DNA from: Echinometra lucunter
Taxonomy: Eukaryota > Echinodermata > Echinoidea > Camarodonta > Echinometridae
DNA: 64,000 bases
NCBI GenBank assembly: GCA_029962745.1
Contig: CM057171.1
Location: forward strand, 4,389,740 to 4,453,739
Reading direction: 5' to 3'
Shown: piece by piece, positions 21,952-34,024 of the stretch
How positions within the stretch are numbered: the stretch's first letter is position 1
Layout of the letters: each line of letters opens with the position of its first letter
The notes under the pieces: generated by a model
Told to the model about the DNA's origin: nothing
What the model saw: the letters and a program-made list of their open reading frames with translations, nothing else
The model's database searches: none
Position numbers and translations under genes: made by a program

Positions 21952-23146
21952 TAATGTTTGTTTTGCCCTCAATTACCCGCTGCCGCAATATGAGAAGCCA
22001 TTGTGAAATAGCTTGTGGGTAGAGCAATACAAGATAAAGGAACTTGATCCCACTTTCATCCAGATTTTCATTCCTTCACAATTATTGTAAACAAGTATTA
22101 TTATACAGTAAAATCCCGTTTTTTCCATGTCGTCTGTGTACATCTCTGGAGACTTCAGACGACCTCAGTTTCGTGTAAAAATAAAACAAACAAACTAAGA
22201 GCCCATATTCACTAATAATAGTTTCACGAAATAAGTGGCATAACACCCCGCCCCCTCATAAAAAGGGTAAAATACAGAAATGGAGAGTGATCTAGGGGGA
22301 AAAGAACGACTTGACTACGCCTACGTAATCCTATCAGACGGCCTTACAGGTTTTGTTTTTCTTTTTGCCTTTCATTATTTTAACCAGCAATATTTGAACC
22401 TTCCCTCTGACAACAGTGCTTGTTCAAAGGCAGACCCACGCAGCTTAACCAATGGTAGAATGGTAGCTTTGCTGATTCTAAAAATATGAAAAGAAGAAAA
22501 AAATCAATAACAATAACCCATTTCAGTTTTTGCCTTATATATGACCCCTTCCTAGTATTTCCCTACAGCTTCTGTATTATTTTTCTGGCGACCATGACAA
22601 GTATAATTATGCTATTCACAATATATAATACTCTACAGTGAAACGTAATCAATCTGTTCTAATTATAACAGTATGACGTTCAAAGTCATATAGAACTAGG
22701 CATATACGATCTTTTTGTAAATGGCTTGCGGAATTGTGCAACAGCGCGCAAGACATTGCCTGGTGCATCTGCTAAACTCTCCATAAATCAGATAATGATC
22801 AATCATTTGTACCCGGTTTTTTTTTTTAAGTCAATTATAAGTCACTCCGTGTATCGGTCATAAATATGAAAAATATCTTGAGATGGCAACAAGAATAAAA
22901 TGAGATACATGTAATTTAAAATGGCACCTTACATCTTAAAGTAAAATGGATTTTAATACGTTGAAACGTTTGAAATGTTACGCCAACGAAATTCGATTTT
23001 TAACTTGAATCCTGAACCAAACATAAGCAAATTCTAACCCTAACATCAAATCACAATGCAATTGGAGAAATCACAATTTACTCATGGTGGAGATGCATTT
23101 GTAGTCATGGATTACTGTCAATTGTTGCCCTGAAAGTGTGTGAGTC
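21952..23146. other. No recognisable gene
   Basis: AT-rich sequence with no supported exon or RNA gene. A minor phrase tttttccatgtcgtctgtg...cagacgacctcagtt near 22120-22170 has weak inverted symmetry. Confidence 0.4.
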
Positions 23147-23228
23147 TTAACCTGTTGACTACTGAGTATTGCCCATAGGCTTAATACAGCTAGGAACCTT
23201 CCGGTTCCGGATCGTAGCCAATGGTTAA
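23147..23228. mobile_element. Very short TTAA-bounded element, copy 2
   Basis: 82 bp from TTAACCTGTTGACTAC to GTAGCCAATGGTTAA; on the other strand the right end reads TTAACCATTGGCTAC. Shares ends and CCGGTTCC with 21871-21951. Confidence 0.55.
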
Positions 23229-23428
23229 GAACACACCTTTCATTTGCCAAGAATGCCGACTTTCACAGTTGCTCGTTTGCCACACTTGACGACCGGCACA
23301 CAACAATATGCACTATGCCACTGTGGCGGAAGGACAGCTCTGTTCTACACAAAAGCTTTGGACAATAATCATTTCTGACTTGATTACCTGCATGACAACC
23401 TGTTTGATACCATGTATACATTCATTTC

Positions 23429-23670
23429 AGGGGCCGTGGAAGCGGGGGGGGGGGGGGGGGAGGGGGCTGCAGCCCCCACAATTTCGGCACTCCCCAACAA
23501 ACTATTAACTATAAAAACTTAATATCTAAATTGTAAATTGCTCATTTCATAGGCCTGAAAAACCATAAAAACCAAAGGACTTCAGGGGGTCAGGGGGTGA
23601 AGACCCCCTCCAGGGGCTCTACAGCCCCTGGTCTCCGTCTGTTTGGGTGTCAGCCCCCCCCCCCCCAACT
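23429..23670. repeat. Poly-G/poly-C-bearing repeat
   Basis: Starts ggggccgtggaagc with a run of about 16 G, contains cagggggtcagggggtgaagaccccct, and ends in a run of about 15 C. Complementary G and C runs at its two sides suggest a degraded inverted-repeat element. Confidence 0.4.
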
Positions 23671-24286
23671 TTTCACTTGATACATGTTGATAGTCTTAAA
23701 GCCTACGGTAATACAGTGTGGCACTGAGAAACCCTTTGCGTAGCTCGTCTAGGGGATACAGACTTCGTACCCGGATTCGCTCCTCAGGCTCACCCTCCCA
23801 CTCCCCCCCTCCCTCTCCTACCTCTTCCCCTTCTGGGCGAGGAAAATTAGGGTCATTCTGCCGAGATGAAGTTGCTGCGCACTGGACCTGATATAAACCG
23901 ATGCAACAGAGGGATATTGGAGAAGATAAGGATGAAAAGCGACATCTTCTTAATTGCTCGTTGAACTATAAACTTCAAGTGTAATCATGCCAGTTTTATA
24001 TGGCACGTGATGAAACAGAAAATTCTGCCCAAACTCCCTTCACTCTAGACCTACATGTAAACTATACGACTTTACAATACAATAATGGAAATATATCCCA
24101 TTAATGATACAATTTGGTTATGAATAGATGTAGACATACATGTATCACGGCCTTTTTTTGTATGGCATTGGTGAAAAGGAGGTCGTGACGTAAGCCACTT
24201 GTCAAACATGTTAAATGGAGGTTTTCCAAAAAACCAAAACAGCCGGCTTTCCATAGTTATTTCCAAAGGGAAAGCATGGAAAAATA

Positions 24287-24774
24287 ATTCTCTATAGAAA
24301 TTCCCCCCCCCCAAAAAAAGCTAATTATGTTCAAATTCTAACTTTAGAACGACAAGAAATGGTATCCCGCAGTGGTTTTACTGAGTATACTACGCGAAGC
24401 TCCCCTCGGCATCCTCAGTACCCACCTTGCCCCCCCACACAATTTTCGTGATTACGCCCCAGGAAACGGCATAGCCGGAGAAAGCAATACTCAGTCCCAA
24501 TATTCGGGAGAAAATTCATTCTCTATAGAAATGTCCCCCCCCCCAAAAAAAAAAAAAATAAAATAAAGCTAATTATGTTCAAATTACCTGCTAGCTTTGA
24601 CAAGAAATGGTATCCCCCAGTCATGCCAGTGGTTTTACTGAGTATACTACACGAAGCTCCCCTCGGCATCCTCAGTACCCACCCTGCCCCCCCCCCCCCG
24701 CGCAATTTTCGTGATACGCCCCAGGAAACGGTATAGCCGGAGAAAGCAGTACTCAGTCCCAATATTCGGGAGCA
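24287..24774 (+). repeat. Tandem duplication, two units of about 235 bp
   Basis: Unit 1 (about 24287-24520) and unit 2 (about 24519-24774) both run attctctatagaaat, a C run plus an A run, gctaattatgttcaaatt, gacaagaaatggtatccc, tttactgagtatactac, ctcggcatcctcagtaccc, ggaaacgg and caatattcgggag. They differ by small indels and homopolymer lengths. Confidence 0.9.
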
Positions 24775-24987
24775 AATTCATAATGGTGACTCGATAGCCT
24801 CCTGTATGCATAATGCTTTCAGGGACAATTAATTGATCATTTCAGAATGACCAGGAATTGAAAGCAGGCTGGGAATTGAACTCATGAAAGGAAGAAGGGC
24901 TTATGTCCGTCACAGTAATGTGTGAGTTATCAACAAGCAGTATTTTTTTATTTTATTTTATTTTTTTTGTATATCAAAGAAACAATA

Positions 24988-25180
24988 TGGCCCGAATTCA
25001 CACAAGTGGACTAAGGTTATACCGGGGTATAAAACTCGTCATTTGACGTCATTTTAATCCACGGACTAAAGTTATCCCCCAGGGGTTAAATTTAAGCCAT
25101 GGCTTAGTTAGTCCATCGTTTGTGAATTGGCTTAGTTATACCCCGGTATAACTTTAGTTCACCTCTGTGAATTCGGGCCA
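24988..25180. mobile_element. MITE with TGGCCCGAATTCACA ends (193 bp)
   Basis: Perfect outer inverted repeat TGGCCCGAATTCACA / TGTGAATTCGGGCCA, and an inner pair TTATACCGGGGTATAA / TTATACCCCGGTATAA. The centre repeats GGACTAA, TTAGTCC and similar words. No coding. Confidence 0.9.
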
Positions 25181-25407
25181 TTATTTACGTCTTCAGACAT
25201 TAAATAGCCAGATCTATCAATGATATCGTATAAGATAAAGTCATTCTCTCTTTTATATTTGCGCTTGATAACTTATTACACCACCGTACTTTTATTTTCT
25301 TTTGCCTAAAAACTGAAAGACTGTATACATGAACTTGGACCCTTCCACAGCTCACATGCAGTCATGTAATGTAATCACTTTCCTATTCAGCAAAGAAAGA
25401 AAAGGCT

Positions 25408-25410
<3 letters not shown>

Positions 25411-25459
<49 letters not shown>

Positions 25460-25490
25460 TGGGGAAGAGAGAGAGAGAGCGTGAGAGAGA
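25411..25490 (+). repeat. (AG)n microsatellite
   Basis: About 45 bp of AG, a G/T-rich break, then about 15 bp more of AG. Confidence 0.95.
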
Positions 25491-26162
25491 TGAATGAAAT
25501 ACCCATCCGCCTTGTCGTAACAATAACTATAATAATAAAATTCATGACGATTGAATTAAAGGGAATGAATGGAATTAATAAGAATTTAATCACCACTCAG
25601 TTTATTTTCGCGCTGTTTAATCATGGTTGAAAATAAGCATGGGCGTCTGGCCGTTTTTTTTATTTACCCCGTATTCATTCATTTGATTCATTTATTTATT
25701 TATCTTTTCTCTTTTTTTTTTTTGGGGGGGGGGGAACACTTTAAAAAAAGATGTCCTCAGCTTCATTTTTTCGGGGGGAAGGGACATACGCTATAATTGT
25801 GTCCCCCTCCCTTAAAACTTTTGGCGACGTGTCCTTCTGTGTGCCCCTCCCTTGACTGACGCCCACGAAATAAGTTGAGTGGTATTTGAAATCGCAGAAG
25901 AATTGAAACATGTCCTCTTTCCTGCAACTTTCTTTTTCAGAGGCAAGCAAAACAGAGAGCAAAACCGTGGACATCCTGTTTTTCAAGTATAATGAAGCAC
26001 ATGTTCCCAAATGATATATTTTCTGTTAAGGAAATAGGAATGAATTACAAATTTCGATTAGATGACATGGAAAACTTATCATATAGAAAAGGCTCTCGAG
26101 AGAAAAGAGTCATTATTGTGATAGGTCGCACCTTTGCTTTTCTTCCTCGCAGATATAGTATT

Positions 26163-26404
26163 AAGCCCACCGAAAATTATGCCATCCGTCTGCGATCCGA
26201 ATTCAGAAAAATTTGTTATAGAATTAAAAATAAAATTTCCGACCACAAGGCCTGCAGTTAACCAAAATTTCAATTTTAGTATTCCTGTCATTATTCATAA
26301 TTCAGATAAGATAATTTTACTTGTTTATACTTTCATATTTAATGCTAAATGCCATTTGTTCGAAAATCAGGTCGCAGTCGGATCGTATATTGTGCGGTGG
26401 GCTT
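26163..26404. mobile_element. MITE family E, copy 2 (shortened)
   Basis: The left end AAGCCCACCG and right end CGGTGGGCTT are inverted. The right half (TAGTATTCCTGTCATTATTC, TTTACTTGTTTA, TTTGTTCGAAAATC) matches 36499-36908. Confidence 0.7.
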
Positions 26405-26783
26405 TCAGGTGAACATATTAGATTAACAAAGAACATACAATCGTGCGTGACATGTTTTGACCATCCAAGACTTTCATGTCATGTAGTTAGTAAATAGTAC
26501 TTGCGTACATACTTGAAGAGAATTTTGTTGAACGCACTGAACTTGCAAATCTGTCTAATGACATTTCTCATATTACCCGGAGTGATATCTTCACATTTTT
26601 ATTTGGCATGCTCTTATTTGATCCCCAATGCAATTTTACGATAAGGATTCGGGAAAAGGCAAATGACACCCTGAACATAATATCCCTGTACATAATAAAA
26701 GCTGAAAAGGGGGTGGAGGAAAGTTTAGATTACTGAAGGGTATATTTTGATTCGTTGTGAGAGAAAGAAAGTGTATCCAGTTC

Positions 26784-26950
26784 ACTAATTGATTGATTCA
26801 TTGATTGATTTACTCATTTATTTATTGTTTTCTCCATATTTTTATATATGTGTTTATTCATTTATCTATTTATGTTTTTATTGATTGATTGACTGATTTG
26901 CTCATTTATTTCATTAATGAATTTATGTATTTCTTTATTTATGTTTTCTT
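26784..26950 (+). repeat. Degenerate (ATTG/ATTT)n tetranucleotide tract
   Basis: Repeated attgattg, catttattt and tttatttatg words over about 165 bp. Confidence 0.8.
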
Positions 26951-27002
26951 TAGAAAATAAAAACAAAACAAAACGCCAGAGTGTCTTCATCCAGAGCAGC
27001 GG

Positions 27003-27003
<1 letters not shown>

Positions 27004-27036
<33 letters not shown>
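27004..27036 (+). repeat. Run of 33 G
   Basis: The longest homopolymer in the window; its length in the assembly is likely unreliable. Confidence 0.9.
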
Positions 27037-27038
<2 letters not shown>

Positions 27039-27848
27039 GCTCTAGCTAGGGAGCCCTGCTGTAAAACAAGTACATGTATGTTTAACATATATTATATTAA
27101 CAACACGGTTAATGATAACAACATAATATTTAGCAGAACGGAAGAGAGAAAAAAGAGATTATAAAAACCTTTGTTCTACCCCAGTGGGCCAGTTCGAAGA
27201 AATCGAAAACTACAGATATCTCTTAATGCAAAAGATGGATTTCATAGAAAATTCCAAGGGGAAATCTTCTTTATCTAACCTTTTGCACTGATTTTGTAAC
27301 ATTATTTGAGGCAGCAAAAAGATTCTTTAACATAAAACCTATTGTACATTGAGGAAACGGTGTCTATGCAGACAGTTACTGTGAATTTCCCCAGGGAGCA
27401 AGCATGACAAGAGCATCTTCAACCCTCAAAGGCCTCTCCAAGACTACCTTGGACTAAGATGGTTTCGCTGAAATTCTGGGCTGCCGCGTCATCGATAGCG
27501 TCCTACAGGGAATATTGTATTATGTATCATTGAGAACCTGAGAAGGGAGAGGAATAGGGGGTGTATAACATTTCGGTTGCTTTCTTGCTCTGTAATTTTG
27601 AATGTCGCATCCTCATTCATAATTTGGATATTGGAGAAAAGGATTCCACAGGTTTTCAGAGGCAATTTTAGAGGTAGGGGCGTCAGTACGATATTGCGAA
27701 TAAACACGATGGAGGGAGGTAGGACGAAATAGCTCTAAAGATCTCTAGCATCTAGAGACTGAAGACCGTTTCAGAAGAGGGCGCGAAGCATGAAGGGGCA
27801 TAACGAGACAACAGGCACCAACAGGTTAGTCAAGGGAGAAGTGTTTAG
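27037..27848. other. No recognisable gene
   Basis: No supported exon, RNA gene or element boundary. Confidence 0.4.
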
Positions 27849-27981
27849 TGCCGCGTTTCACGAAACCGTCATAAGTCTAACTTCTTGGACATCCCATTGA
27901 AACGTGTGTTGTAGAATTAACACACGTTTCAATGGGATGTCCATGAACTTAGACTTATGACGGTTTCGTGAAACGCAGCCC
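27849..27981. mobile_element. Near-perfect hairpin MITE (about 60-bp arms)
   Basis: Arms include GCGTTTCACGAAACCGTCAT, ATAAGTCTAA, TGGACATCCCATTGAAACG and TGTGTT, mirrored on the right side. The loop is only about 8 nt (gtagaatt). The outer phrase GTTTCAYGAAAC resembles the ends of family F. The arms are almost identical, which implies recent origin or a selected hairpin. Confidence 0.9.
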
Positions 27982-28110
27982 AAATTTTTAAAGAAGAAAA
28001 TTCCGCCAAATGGTAAGCACCTCACCGGTCGACACACATTTAAAGCTGATGACGATACTTCTTAAAATCTCTAAGAGGGAGAAATAGAGAGAGAAAGAGA
28101 AAGAGAAAGA

Positions 28111-28610
28111 NNNNNNNNNNNNNNNNNNNNNNNNNNNNNNNNNNNNNNNNNNNNNNNNNNNNNNNNNNNNNNNNNNNNNNNNNNNNNNNNNNNNNNNNNN
28201 NNNNNNNNNNNNNNNNNNNNNNNNNNNNNNNNNNNNNNNNNNNNNNNNNNNNNNNNNNNNNNNNNNNNNNNNNNNNNNNNNNNNNNNNNNNNNNNNNNNN
28301 NNNNNNNNNNNNNNNNNNNNNNNNNNNNNNNNNNNNNNNNNNNNNNNNNNNNNNNNNNNNNNNNNNNNNNNNNNNNNNNNNNNNNNNNNNNNNNNNNNNN
28401 NNNNNNNNNNNNNNNNNNNNNNNNNNNNNNNNNNNNNNNNNNNNNNNNNNNNNNNNNNNNNNNNNNNNNNNNNNNNNNNNNNNNNNNNNNNNNNNNNNNN
28501 NNNNNNNNNNNNNNNNNNNNNNNNNNNNNNNNNNNNNNNNNNNNNNNNNNNNNNNNNNNNNNNNNNNNNNNNNNNNNNNNNNNNNNNNNNNNNNNNNNNN
28601 NNNNNNNNNN
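28111..28610. other. Assembly gap of 500 N
   Basis: Exactly 500 N, the conventional placeholder for an unknown-size gap, preceded by a GA-rich stretch that probably stopped assembly. Confidence 0.99.
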
Positions 28611-28909
28611 ACTGCAATGCGACTATTCTAGTAGAAAGAAATTGGGATTTAGGCATGTTAGGGGGCATTTATTTAATATTTTGATCGAATTGCAAGGTGG
28701 ACAAGGTGGAAGGGGGGATTGATTTACTTTGGATGAAACACTGTTAAAATTAAGCTTAAACGTGTAAAATTGTGAAGGGACGAGCAGGCCCCAGACACCC
28801 CAGCAATGAATCCTCTTGCTCATGTGGCTATATAGCTCTGATGGCAACCTTACACCACTGTAGCGACAGAAGCGGTTTCATGGAGAAGGGAATGCCATGC
28901 AGGAGTGAC

Positions 28910-28940
<31 letters not shown>

Positions 28941-29624
28941 CAAGGAATACTGAAATCATGTCAGTCCTTTTGGCTTGGCTTTGCAATCAGAGTCGGGCTG
29001 TGCGATCCGGTGATCGATGATGGAGATCCCATTATTATGCCTAAAGAAGCTGATGCGATCTGCTCAACATGCGACGCGTTACAGCAAAAAATGAACATCG
29101 TCCTAAGATATCGCTTAAGAGAAGGTTTTGCGAAATGAAGAGTACAAACAAACAAAAACAGTCTCGATTAGCACTGGAAAGGACGCAATCGATTTAAGCC
29201 CCTTGTGAACCGGCTTATGCCTGTTGCGCAAGATGTATCATTCCGATTGCGCTATAACCTGCGCTACTCAACCATAATATGCAAGCAATTAGCTTACTCA
29301 TCAGTGACTCAAAGCAGTCACTGATTTGTTCATTTTATATTCCCTTTTTTCGATGTCACTCAAAGCTGGTCGTTGACGCAGGCTTACCTTAGCACGGCGA
29401 CGCTTACCGTGCGTCAGGTTTTAGAAATCGCAGATCAAATTCATTTATAAATGGTCTAAACCGCTCTCAGTCAGTGGTTATGTGTATCAAAGATGACTGA
29501 TTGATCACGTTTGTTTTATTTACAGAAATTCTAAATCGTACAGAATATCAAATATGATAACATAAATGAAATATTTCTTTTGTTTTAAACAACGCAGGCA
29601 CACGTTAGTATCAATATGCATATA
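28611..29624. other. No recognisable gene
   Basis: Contains a run of about 26 A at 28913-28940. No supported coding exon. Confidence 0.4.
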
Positions 29625-29770
29625 GCACATTACTTTATTTGATAGAGATATAACAGCCATATAGATAAAATGTCTTGCTCAAGGGCATAAGTGCCGTGCC
29701 GGGGATCGAACCCAGGACCTTCGCGTCTCCAGTCAAGCGCCTTAAACCACTCGACTACGGCACCTCTACG
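29625..29770 (-). mobile_element. tRNA-derived SINE
   Basis: On the minus strand: GTGCCGTAGTCGAGTGGTTT (A-box-like), GGTCCTGGGTTCGATCCCC (B box GGTTCGATCC) and CGGCAC closing the acceptor. The tail ATGCCCTTGAGCAAGACATT follows. Such a tail after a tRNA head is typical of SINEs. The anticodon arm is not well formed, so it is not a functional tRNA. Confidence 0.7.
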
Positions 29771-30540
29771 GAAATGAAATATTTCGGAAGGATCCCCCTG
29801 CTCATCATCAGCTTCGTAAACATCGCAGAAGGGTCCTGCACTAAACTTAATAGAGATGGAAATAACATATTACAAACTACTACGCAAGCAAAATAACATA
29901 TTTATCATCGATTAATCCAGTCACGTCCCCCCCCCCCCCCTCGCAGAGGTGAACAAATTAGATGTTTGTACAAATTTGTTTTGCATTCGTACGAGTGTAG
30001 GTTGACCAATATCAGGCCGAATATAAAGAAGTGAATTTTCATTATAACAGAATAATCAGTTCTCACATTGACGTCTTGTTGTTCATGTATGTTTTCAATA
30101 TTTTATATTCCAGGGGAAGTGTCATTAACGAGTTGCTATCAAAGGAAAGCTTAGATTATTTAGCTTAATGCCAAACCAAAAAGAACTTTGAAGTATTGAG
30201 TTGTTGCCCGGAGATACAGATGAATGAAAACACACTTCTTACGCTCACCCTGCCGATGAACGTTGCATCATCAATCAGCGTAGCGCATTTCTTCTGGCTT
30301 TACTATGTTATTCACAAGTAAAGTTGGTCTCTACACTTTGATGTTAATCAATTCATGTGAACGTCATGCTTACGATAAATTAAGACGAAGCATTGGAGTC
30401 ATGGGAACTTATTCTGAGTGTAATGTTGCTATGACGGGGAAAAACATATCGCTTTTATCGTTTTATAATGCATATTTTAAATATTGCGATAAGTGTAATA
30501 TACATTAACCACTGCCTACTCTAACCGGGTGGCACATGTA
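29771..30540. other. No recognisable gene
   Basis: AT-rich, with one C run at 29927-29940. Confidence 0.4.
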
Positions 30541-30825
30541 TTAAAGCCAGAGCGAACTGGCACTCTTGTATGAGATTTTGAAATAGCGCCCTCTCAGTCC
30601 TAAACTACTGATTTTGTCCCCTTTTTGCTCCCAGCATGCTCTATTCTGATCAATGAGAGCATTATTTTTTGAGTAACATCTGTTAAAATGTATTTGTATT
30701 CATACTAAGGAAATTCAGGAGAAGCCACAAAGGATATGATGTTTCTAAGAGTCTGGTTTTGAGTAGCCGTCAGTTGGCGCTGTTGTAAATACATCATAAT
30801 AAGGGTCAGTTCACTGTTGCTTTAA
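30541..30825. mobile_element. TTAA-flanked MITE, single copy
   Basis: Left TTAAAGCCAGAGCGAACTGG; the right end on the other strand reads TTAAAGCAACAGTGAACTG. The ends are inverted with mismatches, and both abut TTAA. The interior has no coding potential. Confidence 0.5.
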
Positions 30826-31756
30826 GCCTAAGGGAATCACAAAATTCAGTATGGTCAACGGGTTAAACTCAGTCTGAGCGGATGATGTCGTAGAAACTGA
30901 AAGTATCATTCATATTGGTCCGGCCTTGACTAAAAAGCCTACATCGTGAGCATTTTTAGTTATGACTTATTAATCTAAATTGCCTTTTTATTTCTCTGGT
31001 ACTATACACTTGCCATTACTTAATCACAGAGTGTGAATATAACTATAGAAGAGACAATGTGACTGTTTTATTTACTTTTGCTGTATATAGTTGCATATTG
31101 CCGCCTTTTATTTTATTCATGTATTCATTTTTGCCTCTCTGTGTTTTTTTCAAACTGCTGGTTTTGATTTATCTTTAATTTGTTTTCGCAAAATCATGAA
31201 AACCCAATTAAACATTGAAGAAAAGCATACATCTATATTATCAGAATGACAACTTTATCATGTTCATAGGTATAGGCTAATGAAATTATATGCAACGAAG
31301 CGCAATAGTTTGACAACGCAGGCAAATCCACTATCAATTGATTTTATTGACGTCCAAACCGTGAATACATGGATTTAGCAGTCACTCTCGGAATGTATTA
31401 CGAGGAAAGCGAACATGTACTGCGATAGTTTGTATGAGGCATACAATACTCTATCGCATGCAAAGGACAAAAACGGTTTTTGACTATGCACAGGAATTTT
31501 TCTTCAAATCTCGGCCGAACATTTTATTCCTCCATTTCCAAAATAGTCAATCATATGACTACGATCAGATCTAATAAAATGGAAGGGTGTTGCTGCGATA
31601 TCATGCATGTAGAGTTTTATCGCATGCAAGGGCCAAAAATATTTTATCACGCACATAGGTCTATTCACAGGCATTTTTCACACAATGACCGACCCATTTC
31701 GCAGACAAAAGGGCATGCAGAGCATGAGCAGTCGTTGTTCCAATTTCATGTCCGTG
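30826..31756. other. No recognisable gene
   Basis: No supported exon or repeat boundary. Confidence 0.4.
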
Positions 31757-32120
31757 CACACTAAGAAAAAAAGGTGCAAGTTTGCACCCTAAATGCAACA
31801 CTGGCAACACCTCTTTGGGTGCAATCTTGCACCCTACATTAAAAAGGTGCAACAATGCACCTTTTTGTTCTTGTTTGCACCCGGAAATGCCCGTTTGCAC
31901 CCTATCATGCCTATAGGGTGCAGAAATTTTTGCGTACAAAAAGGTGCAAATTTGCACCTTCCCTAAAAGGGTACAACTCTGCATCCTTTAGGATGCAAAA
32001 TGTAGCTAACTGCACCCTTAAAGGTGTAAAAAGCTTATAAAGGTGCAAAGTTGCACCCCAAAGAGCTCCCAGTGTTGCATTTGAAGGGTGCAAAATTGCA
32101 CATTTTTTGTTCTTAGTGTG
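31757..32120. mobile_element. CACT-type MITE with iterated GGTGCAA word
   Basis: Ends CACACTAAGAAAAAAAGGTG / TTTGTTCTTAGTGTG, with TG flanking both sides. The 364-bp interior contains more than a dozen forms of GGTGCAA / TTGCACC on both strands. Same end type and inner word as 44038-44118. Confidence 0.85.
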
Positions 32121-32757
32121 TGGCAGGTTTACAAGCCTTGGATTATTTCTTTCTTGGCCCCATTTTGTTAGTACTTGTGATTTGAAACGACCTACTTTCA
32201 CTACCGTCCGATTGTAAGAAGAATATCTTAATTACATTTCAGATTATCATAGTAATGAGAGAATAATGATATTTAGATAACGTGCTGTCTTGTTGCATCA
32301 AAACGCACTCTTTCTAACCGTGTTTACTCTTTTATAAGTTGTATCTACATTAAGACAGGGCCGCTTTGAAGGAAATTCTATTTCGGTGCCCTAATTACTG
32401 GCAGAGTGTATATCAAAGTGCTTTTATAAAATTGACTTCTGGAAGATTATGGGCATGATAAGTTTACAATAATTTCCTTTTTTTCATCATGATGGATCTT
32501 ATCCCTTTTGACTTCATTAGGAGGCACAATTTCCCTCCTCATTTGCCGGGCACTTTAAGTTAATATTGCACTTAAAAGGATTCTTTGCTTGAATACATTC
32601 ACGCTCACGAGTCGTTTCAAAATGTCGTGTTAGTAAATGAAATCTGTAAATAGTCGGATATTGATATTAGTATAAGGAGACAGAATAGAAAATGTCATGA
32701 GATGTTGCGACTGTCAGGCTTTTACTTAGGAAAAATATTCTTTAGATTGCAACGATG
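32121..32757. other. No recognisable gene
   Basis: AT-rich with no supported feature. Confidence 0.4.
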
Positions 32758-32840
32758 GACCAATCCAAAATTAGAATGAAAATCTAAATCTAATAGATTT
32801 ACAGGTCAGTCTTTTTCTCAATCTAATTTTGGATTGGTCC
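32758..32840. repeat. Hairpin with iterated AATCTA words
   Basis: Perfect 19-bp arms GGACCAATCCAAAATTAGA / TCTAATTTTGGATTGGTCC around a core of AATCTA and TAGATT words. Flanking words (tttagattgc, atagattgat) continue the pattern outward. Confidence 0.75.
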
Positions 32841-33930
32841 CCAACCACAATCTTATAGATTGATTTCCAATCTAAGGAATTTAGAGAGAGAGAGAGAGAG
32901 AGAACAGATAAACGCCATTTTGGAACATTTTAAAGTAAGGTCACCATTATATAGTAGAAATATAATACTTTTTGAATGATAAATTGGCCATTACATATTT
33001 GCTGAAGTTATGGACAAGTAGCACAAATTTTCTTATTACAAATTTTCTTTATTTTTCTTGATTTTTAATTGCAAATATCTCAATTTGAAAAGAAAGGAAA
33101 TATCTGTTTTTGCATTCAAACTCTTCATATCTTCCTACAAGCAATTGTACTCAGTCATAATTATTTCGGGCGCTATACAAAACTTTAACGGCTTGATCAA
33201 AGTTTTAAAAGGGAATATCGGTTTTCCTCTGTACTTGTATGATTGAGTTAGAAATCTGAGTGCATTATCTACCCACTCGTTACTATGGCAACATTAGGTC
33301 CATAAACATCTCTTCTTTGTATCTCAGGCGACAATTTGAAGCCAATGTGTGTGGACAAGAAGAAGACATGTCAATTTTAAGTGGCTTTTAACTCGACTGT
33401 AAATTGTAACAACTGTGGCGATGGGCCCGGTGACCGAGGTTTTAGGTTACACGATTAGCCCTATATGTATGTCAGTGTGTGGGTATGTGGCGCTGTTTTG
33501 CACATTTTGTGTGGGTGTGGGGTTGGTTATTGTGTGCAATGTGTACAAGTGGGAATATGGCCGTATTTCGGTTGTGTGAATTTATTTTCCTAACATGTGT
33601 GAGTGTGCGTGTGTGGATGGCGTAAAGTGTATAACCATGGAGGTAGAAAAAGTACATGGTATTAACTATTTGTGCAATGAATGTGCATTGTTCTGCACAA
33701 AGGGTGAGTGTTATGATATTTATTATATCAGTCTCAGTCTCAGTGATGTACGTTTGCGATTCTCCGTCATATTAAATGTGTAATCCGAAAAAAAGGGTTT
33801 ATGAAGGGCAGGCTTGGTCTTAATTATTGGTGGTATATAGTATAGTCTTGCAGCGGCCCTCTTCGTAAACCCTTTTTTGGTATGTTTAATATAATACATG
33901 TATAAAAAATTAGTTAAAAAATTACTATCA
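32841..33930. other. No recognisable gene
   Basis: Short GA repeat at 32885-32904 and GT-rich words at 33470-33620 (tgtgtgggtgtgg). No supported exon. Confidence 0.4.
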
Positions 33931-33965
33931 TGAGTGCACATTCATACCCACAGAAAGTATGTGAT

Positions 33966-34024
<59 letters not shown>

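Noticed and set aside
27988..28668. 226-codon minus-strand frame
   Set aside because: Most of it is the 500-N gap.
29691..29765. Functional tRNA-Ser/Leu gene on the minus strand
   Set aside because: A and B boxes are present but the anticodon arm does not fold and a SINE tail follows.
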